From positions 21,124,501 to 21,188,500 of the forward strand of contig NC_036447.1 of the NCBI RefSeq assembly GCF_002775205.1: 64,000 nt of DNA. The letters are read 5' to 3'. The notes under the pieces were generated by a model. The model had not been told where the DNA came from. It searched no databases and saw only the letters and a program-made list of their open reading frames with translations. The translations under genes were made by a program, and so were the position numbers. This document shows, in pieces, positions 12,310 through 23,694 of this stretch (position 1 is its first letter; every line of letters starts with the position of its first letter). The stretch comes from Xiphophorus maculatus (Eukaryota > Chordata > Actinopteri > Cyprinodontiformes > Poeciliidae).

Positions 12310-12860
12310 GTGACTGAAAAGCTTCTGACTTCTCGGGTGCCACCGTGTTTGTCTGAAGAGAGAGAGAAAGAGAGAGAGAAAGAAAAATACTTTGCTGAGT
12401 CTGTGCACATCATTCTGCTAATGGTGCTGCTCATAATCTGCTGTTCCAGCTGCACTGGCTCTGCGCAGCGAGGCTGCAGGAGCCGGGCCGTCGGGGATTT
12501 GTCAAAGGCCTGTTATTACATCTCTAGTCACATAAAATATGGCTGCCTCTCCAGAGATCCAACTGCCAGATAAATCCTCTCTCCTCCAACCAGGCTGGCC
12601 CTCGCAATCAAACCATCCAATGGTTGCTCCTCAGCCGCTGACCTCTGGTAAAGACTTGTGATTTATACAGTACAAGTTTAAAGGACACACACGCGCGTCT
12701 GAGGCCGGGCTTTTTTCCCTCTGCTGCATCCATATCTGGTGTCACCGGAGATAACTGGCGGGCCTTTAGGAGAAGGGGAGATGTGACACCCGTCTGTGGC
12801 GTGTCACGGAGTGGCTGGAAAGGGGACAGTTACCCCCGCAGCTCGTCTAATCGCAGGTAG
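12310..12860. promoter_or_regulatory. Candidate conserved non-coding element(s) upstream of lbx1
   Basis: An abrupt rise in GC and sequence order follows a long AT-rich stretch. Notable pieces are CAGCTGCACTGGCTCTGCGC, TGTTATTACATCTCTAG, ATCAAACCATCCAATGG and a block at 12730-12850 (GTGTCACCGGAGATAACTGG). No reading frame is plausible. The position about 2.5-3 kb upstream of the lbx1 start fits a proximal enhancer. This is inference. Confidence 0.4.
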
Positions 12861-12890
12861 AGTCTGCAGCGGGAGCCGTGCCTCTCACTT

Positions 12891-12933
12891 ACACACACAC
12901 ACACACACACACGCACACACACACACACACACA
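12891..12933. repeat. (CA)n microsatellite
   Basis: About 20 CA units with one CG interruption. Confidence 0.95.
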
Positions 12934-12934
12934 A

Positions 12935-13975
12935 GCTGCATACTGTGTGGTGGAACTTTAAGCTCGCAGACCGCAGTGTGAAGGGCTCTGATCAACACCT
13001 GCTTTGGGAAGAAACACAAACGCTGAAGGATGGAGTGGAGCAAGGAATTTACATCATCAAGTTTATCCCAGCCGCAACTCCTAAACTCCAACTAAAACTG
13101 CAAAAATGGAGATCATAAAACAAAACATCTGAACAAAGAGCAGATTTCACGCTCCAGTAATCAAACGGATGAGGTCATCCCCGGTTAGAGGAGAGGATGG
13201 AGGAGAGACCATGTTGACCTTGGTGTGAAAGAGGCAGAGATGATCCGAGAACACAACAGAAATCTGGATCCTCTTCAGCTCAGGCTGGAAATCCACACTG
13301 AATAAAAACAAAGAGAGAGAGAGAAAGAATCTTTAGTCACATTTAAATTAAAATATAAAATAACAGTATCAATTATCAATTATTTTAGACATTCTTATTT
13401 TATTGATTTCACCTTTTAAAAAGAGAGAGAGAGACAGAAATTAGTGGTACATGTGAGGGAAATGTGGTCCAAGACGTGATGCTTGTTTCTAATAAACAAC
13501 ATCCTCCAGAGAGCTGTCACCACTGATTCTCCTGCAGAAGCATCAAATAAACACTGGCTGCAATTTCCTCTGTTAGGAAAAAAGAAAGAATCCAAAAATG
13601 AAACAAGCGAAGAGACAAAAATATTTTTAAAATAAGGTTGAATTGGGTTATATATTTACTTCAGCTGTTCTACAAAAAATACATTAATCTAATTTGTTTT
13701 AATGTACCTTGGGGAAAATAAAGTATTATCGAACACGCATGCAACCTTGCTGTTGTTACAGACAACGAAGTGACAACATAAAGAAAAATTCATATTAAAC
13801 AGAAATTAAGCTATTGAAATATTCTAATTAAAATTCTCATTTATCCATTTGTCATTTTAATTTTACGATTTTTTTTGTTTGATTGTTTTTGTAGAACATA
13901 TGTTTTTATTTCTACAGTGTCTTAATCTATCATTTTTCATAAGGATAAAAGCCATAGGTAGATAATTATTGAACT
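12935..13975. other. Intergenic, purine-rich tracts only
   Basis: GAGAGA and AAAGAAAG tracts plus AT-rich DNA. No gene is supported. Confidence 0.4.
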
Positions 13976-13979
13976 ATTA

Positions 13980-13980
13980 A

Positions 13981-14026
<46 letters not shown>

Positions 14027-14044
14027 GAATAAGAATAAGAATAA

Positions 14045-14094
<50 letters not shown>

Positions 14095-14095
14095 G
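13980..14095. repeat. (AAT)n / (AAG AAT)n compound microsatellite
   Basis: A long AAT trinucleotide array has an internal AAGAATAAGAAT section. Its open frame would read poly-Asn and is not a gene. Confidence 0.95.
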
Positions 14096-14269
14096 ATTAT
14101 TTTTCTTAAAGCAAGGAAAAACAATAAACTTAAATTATAACAAAAGGAAAACTTACAAATTTCTTCTGAAATGCGTTGTAAAATGTGTCTTTTTTTTCTT
14201 TTATGTCAAAAAAATACAGATTTTTTTTTATTTTTATTTTCTTTGTATTTTTTATTTTTTTTGGCGGCA

Positions 14270-15331
14270 CAGCCATATGCAAATATTCGCAGTTCTGCGA
14301 GTCCAGCGTCAGGACGAAACTCTCACCGTCGCAGCTGCAGGACGCTCGGTGCTCTGAGAGGAAATGAAATATTTCTCGGATGATAAATAAAAGGAGCCCT
14401 TTCTGGCTGAGTTATGGCCCGGGTTCGGCGTCGCTGAGAGGGATGCATGCCGCCGCCTCTCTCCCGCCCCAGAGGAGGTATCATCAGAACTGATATATGG
14501 TCCAGCTCTGCGTTACCTTTACAAAAAAAACAAAAAAAAAAAACAAAGGATCATCCGCGCTGTGGGTCGTGGAAAAATATCTGAGTCTATAAGCTGCGGC
14601 CTCTAACGGAAGCCGAGTCGACTTGTCCGAATACGTTTCAATGAAAGCCTATGAAGTCCTGCTGGACTGGAGTTACACGCGTAAAAACGCACAAATTGAC
14701 TAAGAGATTGTGATCCTCTCCCTCTTCCTCCCTCACTCTATTTCCCTATCGCTCTCTCTCTTCATCTCTCTCCCTCGCTCTCTGCTTCCCCTCATTTACC
14801 CCACATACCTATTCTGGTGTCTCACCACACGACTAAATTAGACCAAAGATGATAAGAGCACCGAGCATTATAATTCCGCCGGGCTCCTCCTTCCAACCAT
14901 GCTTCCTAATTAATGGGACCCCCCTCCCCCCAGTCGCAAAAAGCCCAGCGCTGGACTGCAACATAGTCAAAGAGTGAAAGGGAAGAGGGCGAAAGTGCCA
15001 CTGGAGATAATTGATTAGCCACCAATCAATGATAACTTGTTAGTAATCGTCGACTCTTTGGACTTCGCCATTTTCAGGGAGGCACCTCATTCCTGCGGAT
15101 CGAGACTTTGAGCGCATCCGATTTCGGAATAATCCTTCCCTTTATTTCTTTTTTTTTTCTCTTTTTGTTTTTTCTACTTTACCTCCAAAGTGTTATGTGA
15201 CTTTTTTGTGTCATACTTTCCTCCTCGATTTTGTTTTGGGTTTTTTTTTCTTTGTTTGTTTGTTTGGTTGGGTTTTTTTTTTGAAACCTATAAAATCTCA
15301 AAGCAACTATAAACTCGTCCTGCAACCAATG
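14270..15331 (+). promoter_or_regulatory. lbx1 promoter and 5' UTR region
   Basis: GC-rich, non-repetitive sequence replaces the AT-rich flank and leads into the lbx1 start. Features seen are a pyrimidine-rich (CTCTCT)n stretch at 14705-14785, a CTAATTAATGG homeodomain-type site near 14905, an ATAATTGATTAG plus ACCAATCAATGATAAC cluster (CCAAT-like and PBX/HOX-like) at 15008-15035, and GCCATTTTCAGG near 15067. A TATAAAA at 15289-15295 lies only about 35 nt from the start codon, so it is unlikely to be the TATA box of a normal 5' UTR. The transcription start was not located. Confidence 0.5.
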
Positions 15332-18300
15332 ATGACATCCAAAGAGGTGGCCAAATGCGACGCGGCGGAGAACAGGAGACGCAGCCCGCTGGACCACTTG
15401 CCGCCTCCTGCCAACTCCAACAAGCCGCTAACGCCCTTCAGCATCGACGACATCCTGAACAAGCCGTCGGTGAAGCGGAGCTACGCCATCTGCGGCACGG
15501 CTCATCTCATCTCGTCCTCCGAGAAGCACCGTCCGTCCAGCCTGCCGCTGTCCAGCCGCGCACTCCTCACGCAAACCTCTCCTCTCTGTGCGCTGGAGGA
15601 GCTGGCCAGCAAGACCTTCAAGGGGCTGGAAGTCAGCGTGCTGCAGGCTGCGGAAGGTAAATGTCGGATGCTTTATTCTGCTGCTTTTACGAGTGGGGGA
15701 AAATACACCAGAAATATTGATATATTTTGATTTGACGTGTTGATGGGAAAAGGACATGTTTGTTTTTTTTCTTCTTTTTCTCTTCTTTTCTGCTCTTCGT
15801 GGATATATCTGTCTTGTACTTGTTACTGTAAAACTGTAATTTTCGTTCCTGTATTCGAGGTGGAAAATTAAGTTTCAATTTAAGTGTCATATTCTTTATT
15901 TTGTGAGCTGGAACACTTTTACGCACAGTCTAAAAAGAAGCCCTTAAGCCTCAGCAGAAATCCTTGATTTTCTATTCGTCTTTAGCGATGACGAGGTGCA
16001 ATTTTATCCCTTCCACTTCATACTCACTGCATATAGTTTACTTTATTTTTTGTAGATAAGCATTTTTAAACGCGTCGACATGTAAATTATGTATGATATG
16101 CATCCATAAAAATGCTAAACCCTCCCACTTTTAATTCTGCACTATTTCCTGATAACTTTGTACCTCAAGATGTTTTTATTTTATTTTTGTTCTGATCCAT
16201 GGTTGGGCCGGATGGCTCGCTTGAAATATGAAACATTACGATCCCTGACCGAGCCAGAATAACTCAGCGACCTCCTGCTGCTAGAACACAATCATTAGAA
16301 AGGTGTTACCACCTTTTTCTCGCAACGCACTACAAGTAGAATATAGAAAAAAAATACATTAAATCTTCATTTGTTTAAAGGTACGAAACGTCCCCAATGT
16401 AAGCGTTAATGCATATTCGGATCGAAAGGTCCTGTGGCAGACCGCTCCATTTCGTACCCGAATAATTATAGTATTTAAACGACTAGCTAAAACTGCAGAG
16501 GTACAACGTTAACAGATTTCTGTTATTTTAACTGTATCTTATTGTTTTCACGGCATTTTCTATTTTTTTTTTTTTTTTTTTTGCAGTATCGACTTGGTGT
16601 TTTTAATCGAAAAACAGTGTAGTCTCAGCAGTTTTGTACTGCATAATCTATTTACACCACATTCCTGTGGATTTAAAGTGCATTGTGGGAAATTTCTCGG
16701 TCACTACTGTTTCAGTAAGAGTGATATTAACTCACCAAACAATAAGATACATAGACTGCTACTCTTGATCATTAAAGTTAAGCTAAAAGCACATTTTTCA
16801 GCAAATAATAATTTAAAATAAGTCTGTAACGGACTGGTTTTACTGTAAAACAGTTTTGCTGCTATTTGTTCAAAACTGAAGCTCCACTGCAGTTCAGTGT
16901 TTTTTGTTTTATAGACGACTTAAAATGCAAGGACTACAGAATAATTGTCCCCACTGTGCTACTGTTATTTAACAATAAGTCATTTTTTTCAATAGAATAA
17001 TAGGTCTACTTTATTGGGACTCCGGAGACACTTCATGAGACACACACCCCAAGATGTGTCTGCTGTGACCAAGTGAAACATATTCTGACCAAATTTTAAC
17101 AAACAAAAAAGTTGCCAACGTTAAAAGAACAAAGTGTCTGAAGAGCCACTTTGAAATATTATAAGAAAGCCTGGAAGGGAAATCTAAACGAAAACAGAGA
17201 AAGACGAAATGGCAGATGAAACTGCCACAAAATGCACCATGCTGTATCTCATGAATGGGTACGAAACGACCAAAGCTAAAGAACAGGAAGGCACGAAATG
17301 GTGAGGGAGAAAAGATATTTGATTAAGCTGACTGTGTTATATGTGGTTTGGTTGGGAATGGGCTCAAACAAATAGACATATAAAAGTTAGCAACACGCTT
17401 CATGCATATTCACGCTGAATTGAGCTGAGTTTATGCCAATGTTTTAATAAAACTTTATTCTCCTTCAGAGTTGAAATGGACATTATTGAAAATGTACCAC
17501 CTCCGCATTTCCTGCATGTACGTGTAACATTTCTTAAATGTTCGGAATATTCGCAGCAAAGGGACATCTTGCACACACATCAGTAACCAATTATTTTAAA
17601 TATTCTGCTAAAAGCTGGTTGAGTGAATAATACAAACCATCAGGAGGTTGGTTCAAACTCATTTTAGTTTGAGGGTTTGGGGGTCCAGAGTCAACTGGAC
17701 CAACCTAGATTGAACAATAACATTTTCAGACACTTGAATTTAATTTAATTATGCATGAAGTTTTTTTCATAACAATTAATCTCCGTCATTTATATAAAAA
17801 ATGTTTTACTTCAATGAGAAGTGAACCCATAGTCCATGGTTTTAGGCACAGGGGTGTGACATGGTGGAAAGGAACGAAATGGTAATGCATTGGTACGAAA
17901 TGGCAAACTGGCCTCAAGTCAAGTCTGGATGCTTCTTCAGCCCGTGCGCCCCAGAACGTCTTTTCGTCTAGGAACGCCCCTGAATGTACTAAATGGAGAA
18001 GTGGCGAAACAGTCAGCACCGTTTTGTTCATGGTGCCTCTCCCTTTTCCTCCGTAGGCCGGGACGGGATGACCCTGTTCGGCCAGAGGAGCACCCCGAAG
18101 AAGCGTCGGAAGTCCCGGACGGCCTTCACCAACCACCAGATCTACGAGTTGGAGAAGCGCTTCCTGTACCAGAAGTACCTCTCTCCCGCAGACCGCGACC
18201 AGATCGCGCAGCAGCTGGGCCTGACGAACGCGCAGGTCATCACGTGGTTCCAGAACCGCAGGGCCAAACTAAAGCGGGACCTAGAGGAGATGAAGGCCGA

Positions 18301-18550
18301 CGTGGAGTCGGCCAAGGCCATCGGCCAGGTGCCCCTGGACAAGCTGGCCAAGCTGGCGGACCTGGAGAAGTGCGCCAACGGCACGCTGGGCCACCCGCGC
18401 GCCGAGTCGCCCGCGCGGGGAGGCCAGCAGGATCTCCAGCACGAGCTCGCTCAGAAACTGCGCAGCTCTCCGCTGTCTCCCTTCTCGGACCACACAACGA
18501 GCAAGGAGTGCTCGGAGGACGAGGACGTGGAGATAGACGTGGATGACTGA
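15332..18550 (+). CDS. lbx1: LBX1-type ladybird homeobox transcription factor (2 exons)
   Basis: Exon 1 is 15332-15656, ending GAAG|GTAAAT. Exon 2 is 18057-18550, beginning CCGTAG|GCCGGG. They join in phase 1 and encode 272 residues. The start was chosen at MTSKE, the usual LBX1 N terminus; an ATG directly upstream (15329) would add one Met, and the same frame stays open further 5'. Features in order: Ser/Pro-rich N terminus with an eh1/Groucho-type FSIDDILN motif at residues 36-43; the LBX1 signature SPLCALEELASKTFKGLEVS before the intron; GRDGMTLFGQR; a homeodomain at about residues 125-184 (genomic 18104-18283) with W48, F49, Q50, N51 and R53 and LBX-typical T47; and an acidic tail ending EIDVDD. 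Known family role: specification of dorsal-horn interneurons and migrating limb/hypaxial muscle precursors, acting in the nucleus. GRDGMTLFGQR points to LBX1 rather than LBX2. The neighbours cenpk and smap1, with no btrc or tlx1 in view, make lbx1b more likely than lbx1a (inference). Confidence 0.95.
15657..18056 (+). other. lbx1 intron with a clustered ACGAAAYG motif
   Basis: The single intron is 2.4 kb. It contains seven copies of ACGAAA(C/T)G, most within a wider GGTACGAAAYGG context: 16383, 16448 (reverse), 17203, 17261, 17293, 17873 and 17895. An eighth copy lies in the 3' UTR at 18678. A poly-T run sits at 16562-16582. The segment 16200-16500 is ordered and non-repetitive, with TAATTATAG- and CAATCATTAG-type sites. 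No coding exon is seen inside the intron. Confidence 0.6.
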
Positions 18551-18855
18551 TGGCTCACACACACAGAGACACACACACAAACACACACACGTACACGCAC
18601 CGAGCGAGATGATGGTGGTGGTGATCCTGCAGAGAGGACTTGTAAACTTAACCGCTTATATGAGAACATGTACCAAAACGAAATGACTTTTTCTATCGGC
18701 ACAGATTCACAGTAAAGCATGAGCGCAGAACTACAAATATGCAGTGATGTATTCATTAGCGAACTGTTATTGTTTCCATCAAAGCAATATGGTCTAAAAA
18801 TAACTTCTTATATATATTTTGTTTACAGTATACAGAAATGAACACGCGTGGGCAT

Positions 18856-18856
<1 letters not shown>

Positions 18857-18901
<45 letters not shown>

Positions 18902-18908
18902 ACACACG
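18857..18908. repeat. (CA)n microsatellite in the lbx1 3' UTR
   Basis: About 25 CA units. It would lie in the transcript if the distal poly(A) site is used. Confidence 0.95.
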
Positions 18909-18952
18909 CACATCTGCTCTGTTGGTTTTCCTATAAGCCCCTCCATACTCAC

Positions 18953-18958
18953 AATAAA
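18953..18958 (+). terminator. Proximal poly(A) signal candidate for lbx1
   Basis: AATAAA about 400 nt after the stop codon, with a T-rich stretch downstream (TTCTGTTTTCC). Confidence 0.4.
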
Positions 18959-19389
18959 ACCACTTCTGTTTTCCATATGTTTGCATGGAAATGCATGATT
19001 TGATTTGTAAACATTATATATTTATTTTTTCTTTCTTTCTTTCTTTCTTTTTATTGTCACTGTTTTATTCCAAGAGCCAACCCCTCCCTCCCGTCACTGC
19101 CGGCTCTTCCTCCTCCCTGCCTCCGTTTTGTCTGCAGACTCACACCGGGAGCTCCGATAAAGGTGGCGATGTTCGAAAAATCAGCCGAATACTAATGCGA
19201 CGATCCCCCCCCCCGCCACCCCCCTTCCCTCCCCAAACCCCCCACAAGCCTTTAGATTATTGTTTGAATACAATAGATTTACAGTTCTATACATATGTTA
19301 TGTTTTCTACACCTGTAAGTGCCTTCCTAAAATCAGGACATTATCTGAAAACCAATGCACAGACTGTATTGTATATAGGCTACGATGGG

Positions 19390-19395
19390 AATAAA
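19390..19395 (+). terminator. Distal poly(A) signal candidate for lbx1
   Basis: AATAAA is preceded by TGTA elements (ACTGTATTGTATATAGG) and followed by a strong T/GT-rich region (TTCTGTTTTTTTT). This is the better-formed of the two candidates. Confidence 0.5.
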
Positions 19396-19779
19396 AATTG
19401 CTTTTCTGACTCCTTCTGTTTTTTTTTTTTTGTTTTAATTCTTGAGGGATTGGTGGGGGTTGTGGTTTTTTGTTGCTAAGCTCGTTAAATGTGGGGCCAG
19501 TTTGGAGTTGTTATTCTGAACTATTTTGTCCCCTTTGTTTCTCTTTCTGCTCTAAACATTTTGTGCTCCAGGAATCCCCGCGTCCCCTCCTTTTCACGTC
19601 CAATAAATGCGTATCGTGCCTTCTTGACCCTCAGACGTGTTTCCCCATTCGGGCTAAAAATTTATGTGAGAAACACAAATCTGGTGCAAAAAAAAAAGAA
19701 AAAAGAAAAGAAAAAAGTTTTGGGCCAGTTTCCCTGAGCCCCCTGTTTTTTTGTTTTTTTTTTTTAAATAGAGCATGGC

Positions 19780-20180
19780 TTTTTGTTCCGCGGGACTGCG
19801 GGGCCGTAATTTTGAGCGCAAAGCATGAAAAGTGGGGACAAATGAGCAGCAGTTCCCTGATGGGACGAGCCACAAAGGAGCTGGGCCCCGGTCCCCCGCA
19901 GGCAGCAATACTGAGACAAGTGTGTCCCACCGCACAAAAAGGACGCAAACGTTTGGAAGCCATATGGTTTTTGAAATTTCCTCACAATTTCAGACAATTT
20001 GATGGATTGAGTTAACCCTCCTTTTAAACAGTTTAACTGGCTGCGAACAAAGGCCATAATGCCTACATAGACTCCCCCCTTCATGAGGGCATCTGCGGCT
20101 ATTAATGTCTGGGCCCCTTTCTGTGCCTGCATGGCGTTTTGAACAAGTCAATGAATTACAATGAAAGTGCCTCCCGTCTT
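19780..20180. promoter_or_regulatory. Candidate conserved non-coding element downstream of lbx1
   Basis: A non-repetitive, ordered block includes CATAATGCCTACATAGACTCC, GGCTATTAATGTCTGGG (homeodomain TTAATG core) and GTCAATGAATTACAATGAAAG. The open frames across it change strand and lack domain content. Its position just 3' of a developmental regulator is typical for enhancers. Conservation was not tested. Confidence 0.4.
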
Positions 20181-20206
20181 TCTTTCTTTCGTTTTTTTTT
20201 ATGTTG

Positions 20207-20231
20207 TTTTTTTTTTTTTTTTTTTTTTTTT
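20207..20231. repeat. Poly-T tract
   Basis: A run of about 25 T, with further T tracts immediately upstream. Confidence 0.9.
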
Positions 20232-20364
20232 GGTGAGCCGCTTGTCTTTATCCGCTTTTTAGCCCTGGAATAATATGTTTGACTTCTGTCCAAGAGCGTT
20301 TTCTAAACAAAAAAAATGGATTTTGTTGGGAAAGGGTTTTTTTTGTATAGGTGTGTGTGTGTGC

Positions 20365-20785
20365 GTGTCTGTGTGTTAAATAGGGAAGCCATAAAGAGTT
20401 TGGGCCTGTGACATTTCTGCCAGAGTCTGGTTAGGGAGTCCTTTTGTTTGTTTTCTTCTCATCTTGGCTCTTTATTTCTTTTGTCTTTAAGGAGTTTAAT
20501 GAAGCTGAAAACATGGAGATGTGAGAAAGAGGCTGTCCGAAAGGGAAACTCAAAAGACCGGCCTCCCGTTTAACCCTCTTTGTTAGAGGAAGGGATAAGT
20601 TGAGCTGTCTTCTTGTGACTTGGTTTATAGTGTTTGCCTTTTTCTCATTTCTTCAAAGGATTTCAAACAAGCCCGCCGAAAGCTTTACGGGCCAGCAGAC
20701 ACTTTATACGAGCTCGGTTATTGTAGGTTCTGTGTAGGCAAATTAGACCTGCAATATGAAAAATTTAGATATTAACACAATTTGA
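20365..20785. promoter_or_regulatory. Candidate conserved non-coding element
   Basis: An ordered block contains GGGAAGCCATAAAGAGTTTGG, ACCGGCCTCCCGTTTAACCC, GGTTTATAGTGTTTGCC and GGGCCAGCAGACACTTTATACG (Cdx/Hox-like TTTATA cores). It has no coding frame and is bounded by low-complexity repeats on both sides. Inference only. Confidence 0.35.
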
Positions 20786-20786
20786 T

Positions 20787-20788
<2 letters not shown>

Positions 20789-20874
<86 letters not shown>
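20789..20874. repeat. (AT)n microsatellite, about 85 bp
   Basis: A pure AT dinucleotide array. It is self-complementary and likely to be length-polymorphic. Confidence 0.97.
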
Positions 20875-20877
<3 letters not shown>

Positions 20878-20879
20878 GG

Positions 20880-21250
20880 AGAGCGTGTTAAGGCAGGCTA
20901 AGTTTATGGATTTCACTTGCTTATTTTATGAGTGCTTGTCAGGCGGGCTCCGGCGATAAGTAATACTACAGTCTGAGGGACCACTTCGTGGTAATTAATC
21001 TGGAGGTCTTAAGTGTATTTCAGTATTTCACTTCGAGATAGAGGGAAAAAATCACTACTTCAATCGGCCGGAAAATTGAAGTTTGATGCATGAGTCCCTA
21101 CTGAAACAATAGTACTGGCCTCTCTCTTTTCATCTGGCTCCCCTCCCCTTTTCATACTCTCCCCTGCTCTCTTTCTGCACCTCGTGGAAAGCGGTGTCAG
21201 GTGAAAGTGTAAAGTACAATTTGATTGATTGTCTGGTACTTTGCACCGTG
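20880..21250. promoter_or_regulatory. Candidate conserved non-coding element between two AT repeats
   Basis: A unique-looking block squeezed between AT arrays, with GGTAATTAATCTGGAGG, AAAATTGAAGTTTGATGC and ACAATTTGATTGATTGTCTGG. Multiple TAAT/TGATTGA cores suggest homeodomain/PBX binding. No open frame is plausible. Confidence 0.4.
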
Positions 21251-21271
21251 CTCAAAAGGACTGTGAACAAA

Positions 21272-21423
<152 letters not shown>

Positions 21424-21559
21424 ACATCCTAAGGGTCTTCCTCCTGCTTGGAACTACCGCGGAGCACTCCATATTTCTAAATGGAGCCAAAAAATGTAGA
21501 GTTTTAATCATGGCCTTCCTGTGGAGCCAGTTAATACTTCAAACTTCAATTTTACGGGC

Positions 21560-21780
21560 GATTGAACTAAGCATGTTCCTGACAGAATTGATGTATGTAT
21601 TAATTTCCTTTAACTGTTGATTAATTAGGCTGCGCTGAGGGCTCAAATGGAACGGTTCCTTCTGAAATTTGCATATTAATCAAATTCTAGTTGATCATTC
21701 AAATAATCAAGGCGGTGTGATTTCCGGGGCGGAAGCCGGAGAAACGTGAAACACGGATAATACATCCTCATAAAGATGTG
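21560..21780. promoter_or_regulatory. Candidate conserved non-coding element
   Basis: Dense with TAAT and octamer-like words: GTTGATTAATTAGGCTGCGC, TGAAATTTGCATATTAATC (ATTTGCATA octamer) and ATCATTCAAATAATCAAGG. The sequence is non-repetitive and non-coding. It is the most enhancer-like block in the lbx1 3' flank by appearance. Confidence 0.45.
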
Positions 21781-21784
21781 TGCT

Positions 21785-22034
21785 GCAGAACTGCTGAACT
21801 CAAGCATCCAGGAGAGGAATAGTTTGTGTGTATGAAAGCATGAGGTCGAGGGGTTTTTTTAGGTGATAAATAACATAGCAACAAAAATACTAAATATTTT
21901 CAATATTGTTAAAACTCTACATGAAGTTAAATCATATTATAATTCAGTGTTATAAACAGTTCTGATGGATGATAACGAAAACGGTCCTCCCTACTTTTTC
22001 TAGCATAAGCAGTGGTAGGCTTATTATCGTTGTA

Positions 22035-22094
<60 letters not shown>

Positions 22095-23490
22095 GACATT
22101 AACCGAATGTAAACATTTTGGGGGAAAAAAGAAGATTGATGAGGAATAAATACATTACTGGTTATAAATTAAATAGGCCATTTTATTGTGACCTCTATGA
22201 AATCAGATAAAAAAGAAAACCTGTTACAAAAATTACTCAGACAAAATTCAGTTCAAAATGCAAAAAAAAAAGATCGTCTTTGACTCCATTTAGCTGCGAC
22301 AAAGAGACGAACAGAGACACCTGCTGGTGAACGGCAGACTACAGTCACTATGGTGTGAGACAACGGATGGATTAATTTATTAAAATCAAACGAATCAGTC
22401 CTTCAAATTGAAGCAGGGTTACAGTTATATAATGCTTTAACGTGTTCAAATTTTTAAGGCAGTACATTTCACATGGAGGCTGCAAGATTTAACATGTAGC
22501 AAAACTGGGATTAAGCAACTTTATCGCTTGTCAGATTAAACAACAGAATGTAGTTGCATTATATGATGCAAGTGATTTTAAGAAAATGAACTATTGCTGC
22601 CGCTAGTTTGAAGGAGCAGTGTGGGGGGCAGACAACAGGGAAGAGGTGTGCTCTGATGGGGACTGCAGCTCCAAACCAGATCATGAACTGGCCTTAACCC
22701 ACCACCAAATGTCTCTTAGAAAAGGTCCAAACATTTCTCAAACATGTATTTCTGAGTCAAAGCAACACTGGGTATGTTTTTGATGAGGGAATAAAACCAT
22801 GCCATGATGTAATGCTAAAAAAAAAAAATTGATTTTGCATAAGACACTCCATCACCTGTCAAGAATCCTTCAAAACAGTTGTTATTCATGCTGGTATCAC
22901 GTCAATGGAAGTAATTTAGGTAATCCTAATTAATTTAAAACAAGAAAAGACAGATTTGATGTCAAACAGTTTGGGGGAAAAAATGCCTTTTATAAAGTTT
23001 ATGCAAATATCTGGCTTGTACTGTCAGTGAGGAGTAGCTCTTGTCAGTGGTTGTTTGTGACAAAAAAAAAAAATCAAACCTGGTCCCTTAAGGAGGAATC
23101 TCCAATCCAAATAAGAAAATATGGCCCCTACCTAAAAAAACTGCTTAGGGCCACGTTCAACTTTGGCGGCTCTGATTTCAATCAAAATTTCTTTATAGTT
23201 AGATGGAGAAATGACTTCTGCTTCTTCTTCTTCCTCTTTTTTAATAGCCGAAGCCAAGATGGCTATTTAGTTGACTCGACGTGGTGGCTCTGTGGAAGGT
23301 TAACATCAAGGCCAGGTTGAGATTGGAGTTTTGTTTCCACAGAGCCACCGGGAATTTGAAGGGTTTTTTAGAACTGTGGGGTTTTAACAATGTGTTGTGC
23401 ACCATTTCTAATCAAGGAGAACTAAAATATAACAAGCTGTTATTGTAACTATTTATTGTGTTTTTTTAGTATTTATGTATTTAGTATTAA
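21785..23490. other. Intergenic between lbx1 and cenpk
   Basis: AT-rich sequence with an (AAT)n array at 22035-22093. No gene is supported. The open frame near 23027-23320 has no recognisable domain or splice context. Confidence 0.5.
22035..22093. repeat. (AAT)n microsatellite
   Basis: About 19 AAT units. Confidence 0.95.
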
Positions 23491-23519
23491 TGTATTTTTA
23501 AATTATTATTATTATTAGC

Positions 23520-23694
23520 TGTCTAGAAGACGTTTTCGGACGGACTTTGTTTACATCTACTTGACCTGCGCAGTTTTACGCATCTCTCTCTGCTTCGCTG
23601 ACGTCATGACGCCATCAGTGTCGGCGGCATTTTGAAACAAACACGACCATTATACGTCTTGTACGTTTAGAAAAGAGGTTTGGATTTCCTGAAC
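23520..23694 (+). promoter_or_regulatory. cenpk promoter and 5' UTR
   Basis: GC- and CpG-rich sequence follows an ATT run. A perfect palindromic CRE, TGACGTCA, lies at 23599-23606, about 90 nt before the start codon. It is followed by GACGCCATC and GGCGGCATTTTG (YY1-like core). No TATA box is seen, as is usual for housekeeping genes. The CRE would bind CREB/ATF-type factors (family knowledge). Confidence 0.6.

Larger units (their letters stand above)
18551..19420 (+). other. lbx1 3' UTR (probable)
   Basis: Sequence after the stop carries CA repeats (18556-18597 imperfect, 18857-18908 perfect), a CTTT run (19030-19050) and a C-rich tract at 19206-19240. Possible poly(A) signals are listed separately. 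The extent is inferred, not observed. Confidence 0.5.

Noticed and set aside
13980-14357. Poly-Asn open frame
   Set aside because: Translation of an AAT microsatellite.
15289-15295. TATAAAA as the lbx1 TATA box
   Set aside because: It is only about 35 nt from the start codon, which would leave almost no 5' UTR. The promoter is more likely further upstream.
17890-18546. 218-codon plus-strand frame overlapping lbx1 exon 2
   Set aside because: It is an alternative frame of the homeobox exon, Arg/Pro/Gly-rich from GC composition. The homeodomain frame is unambiguous.
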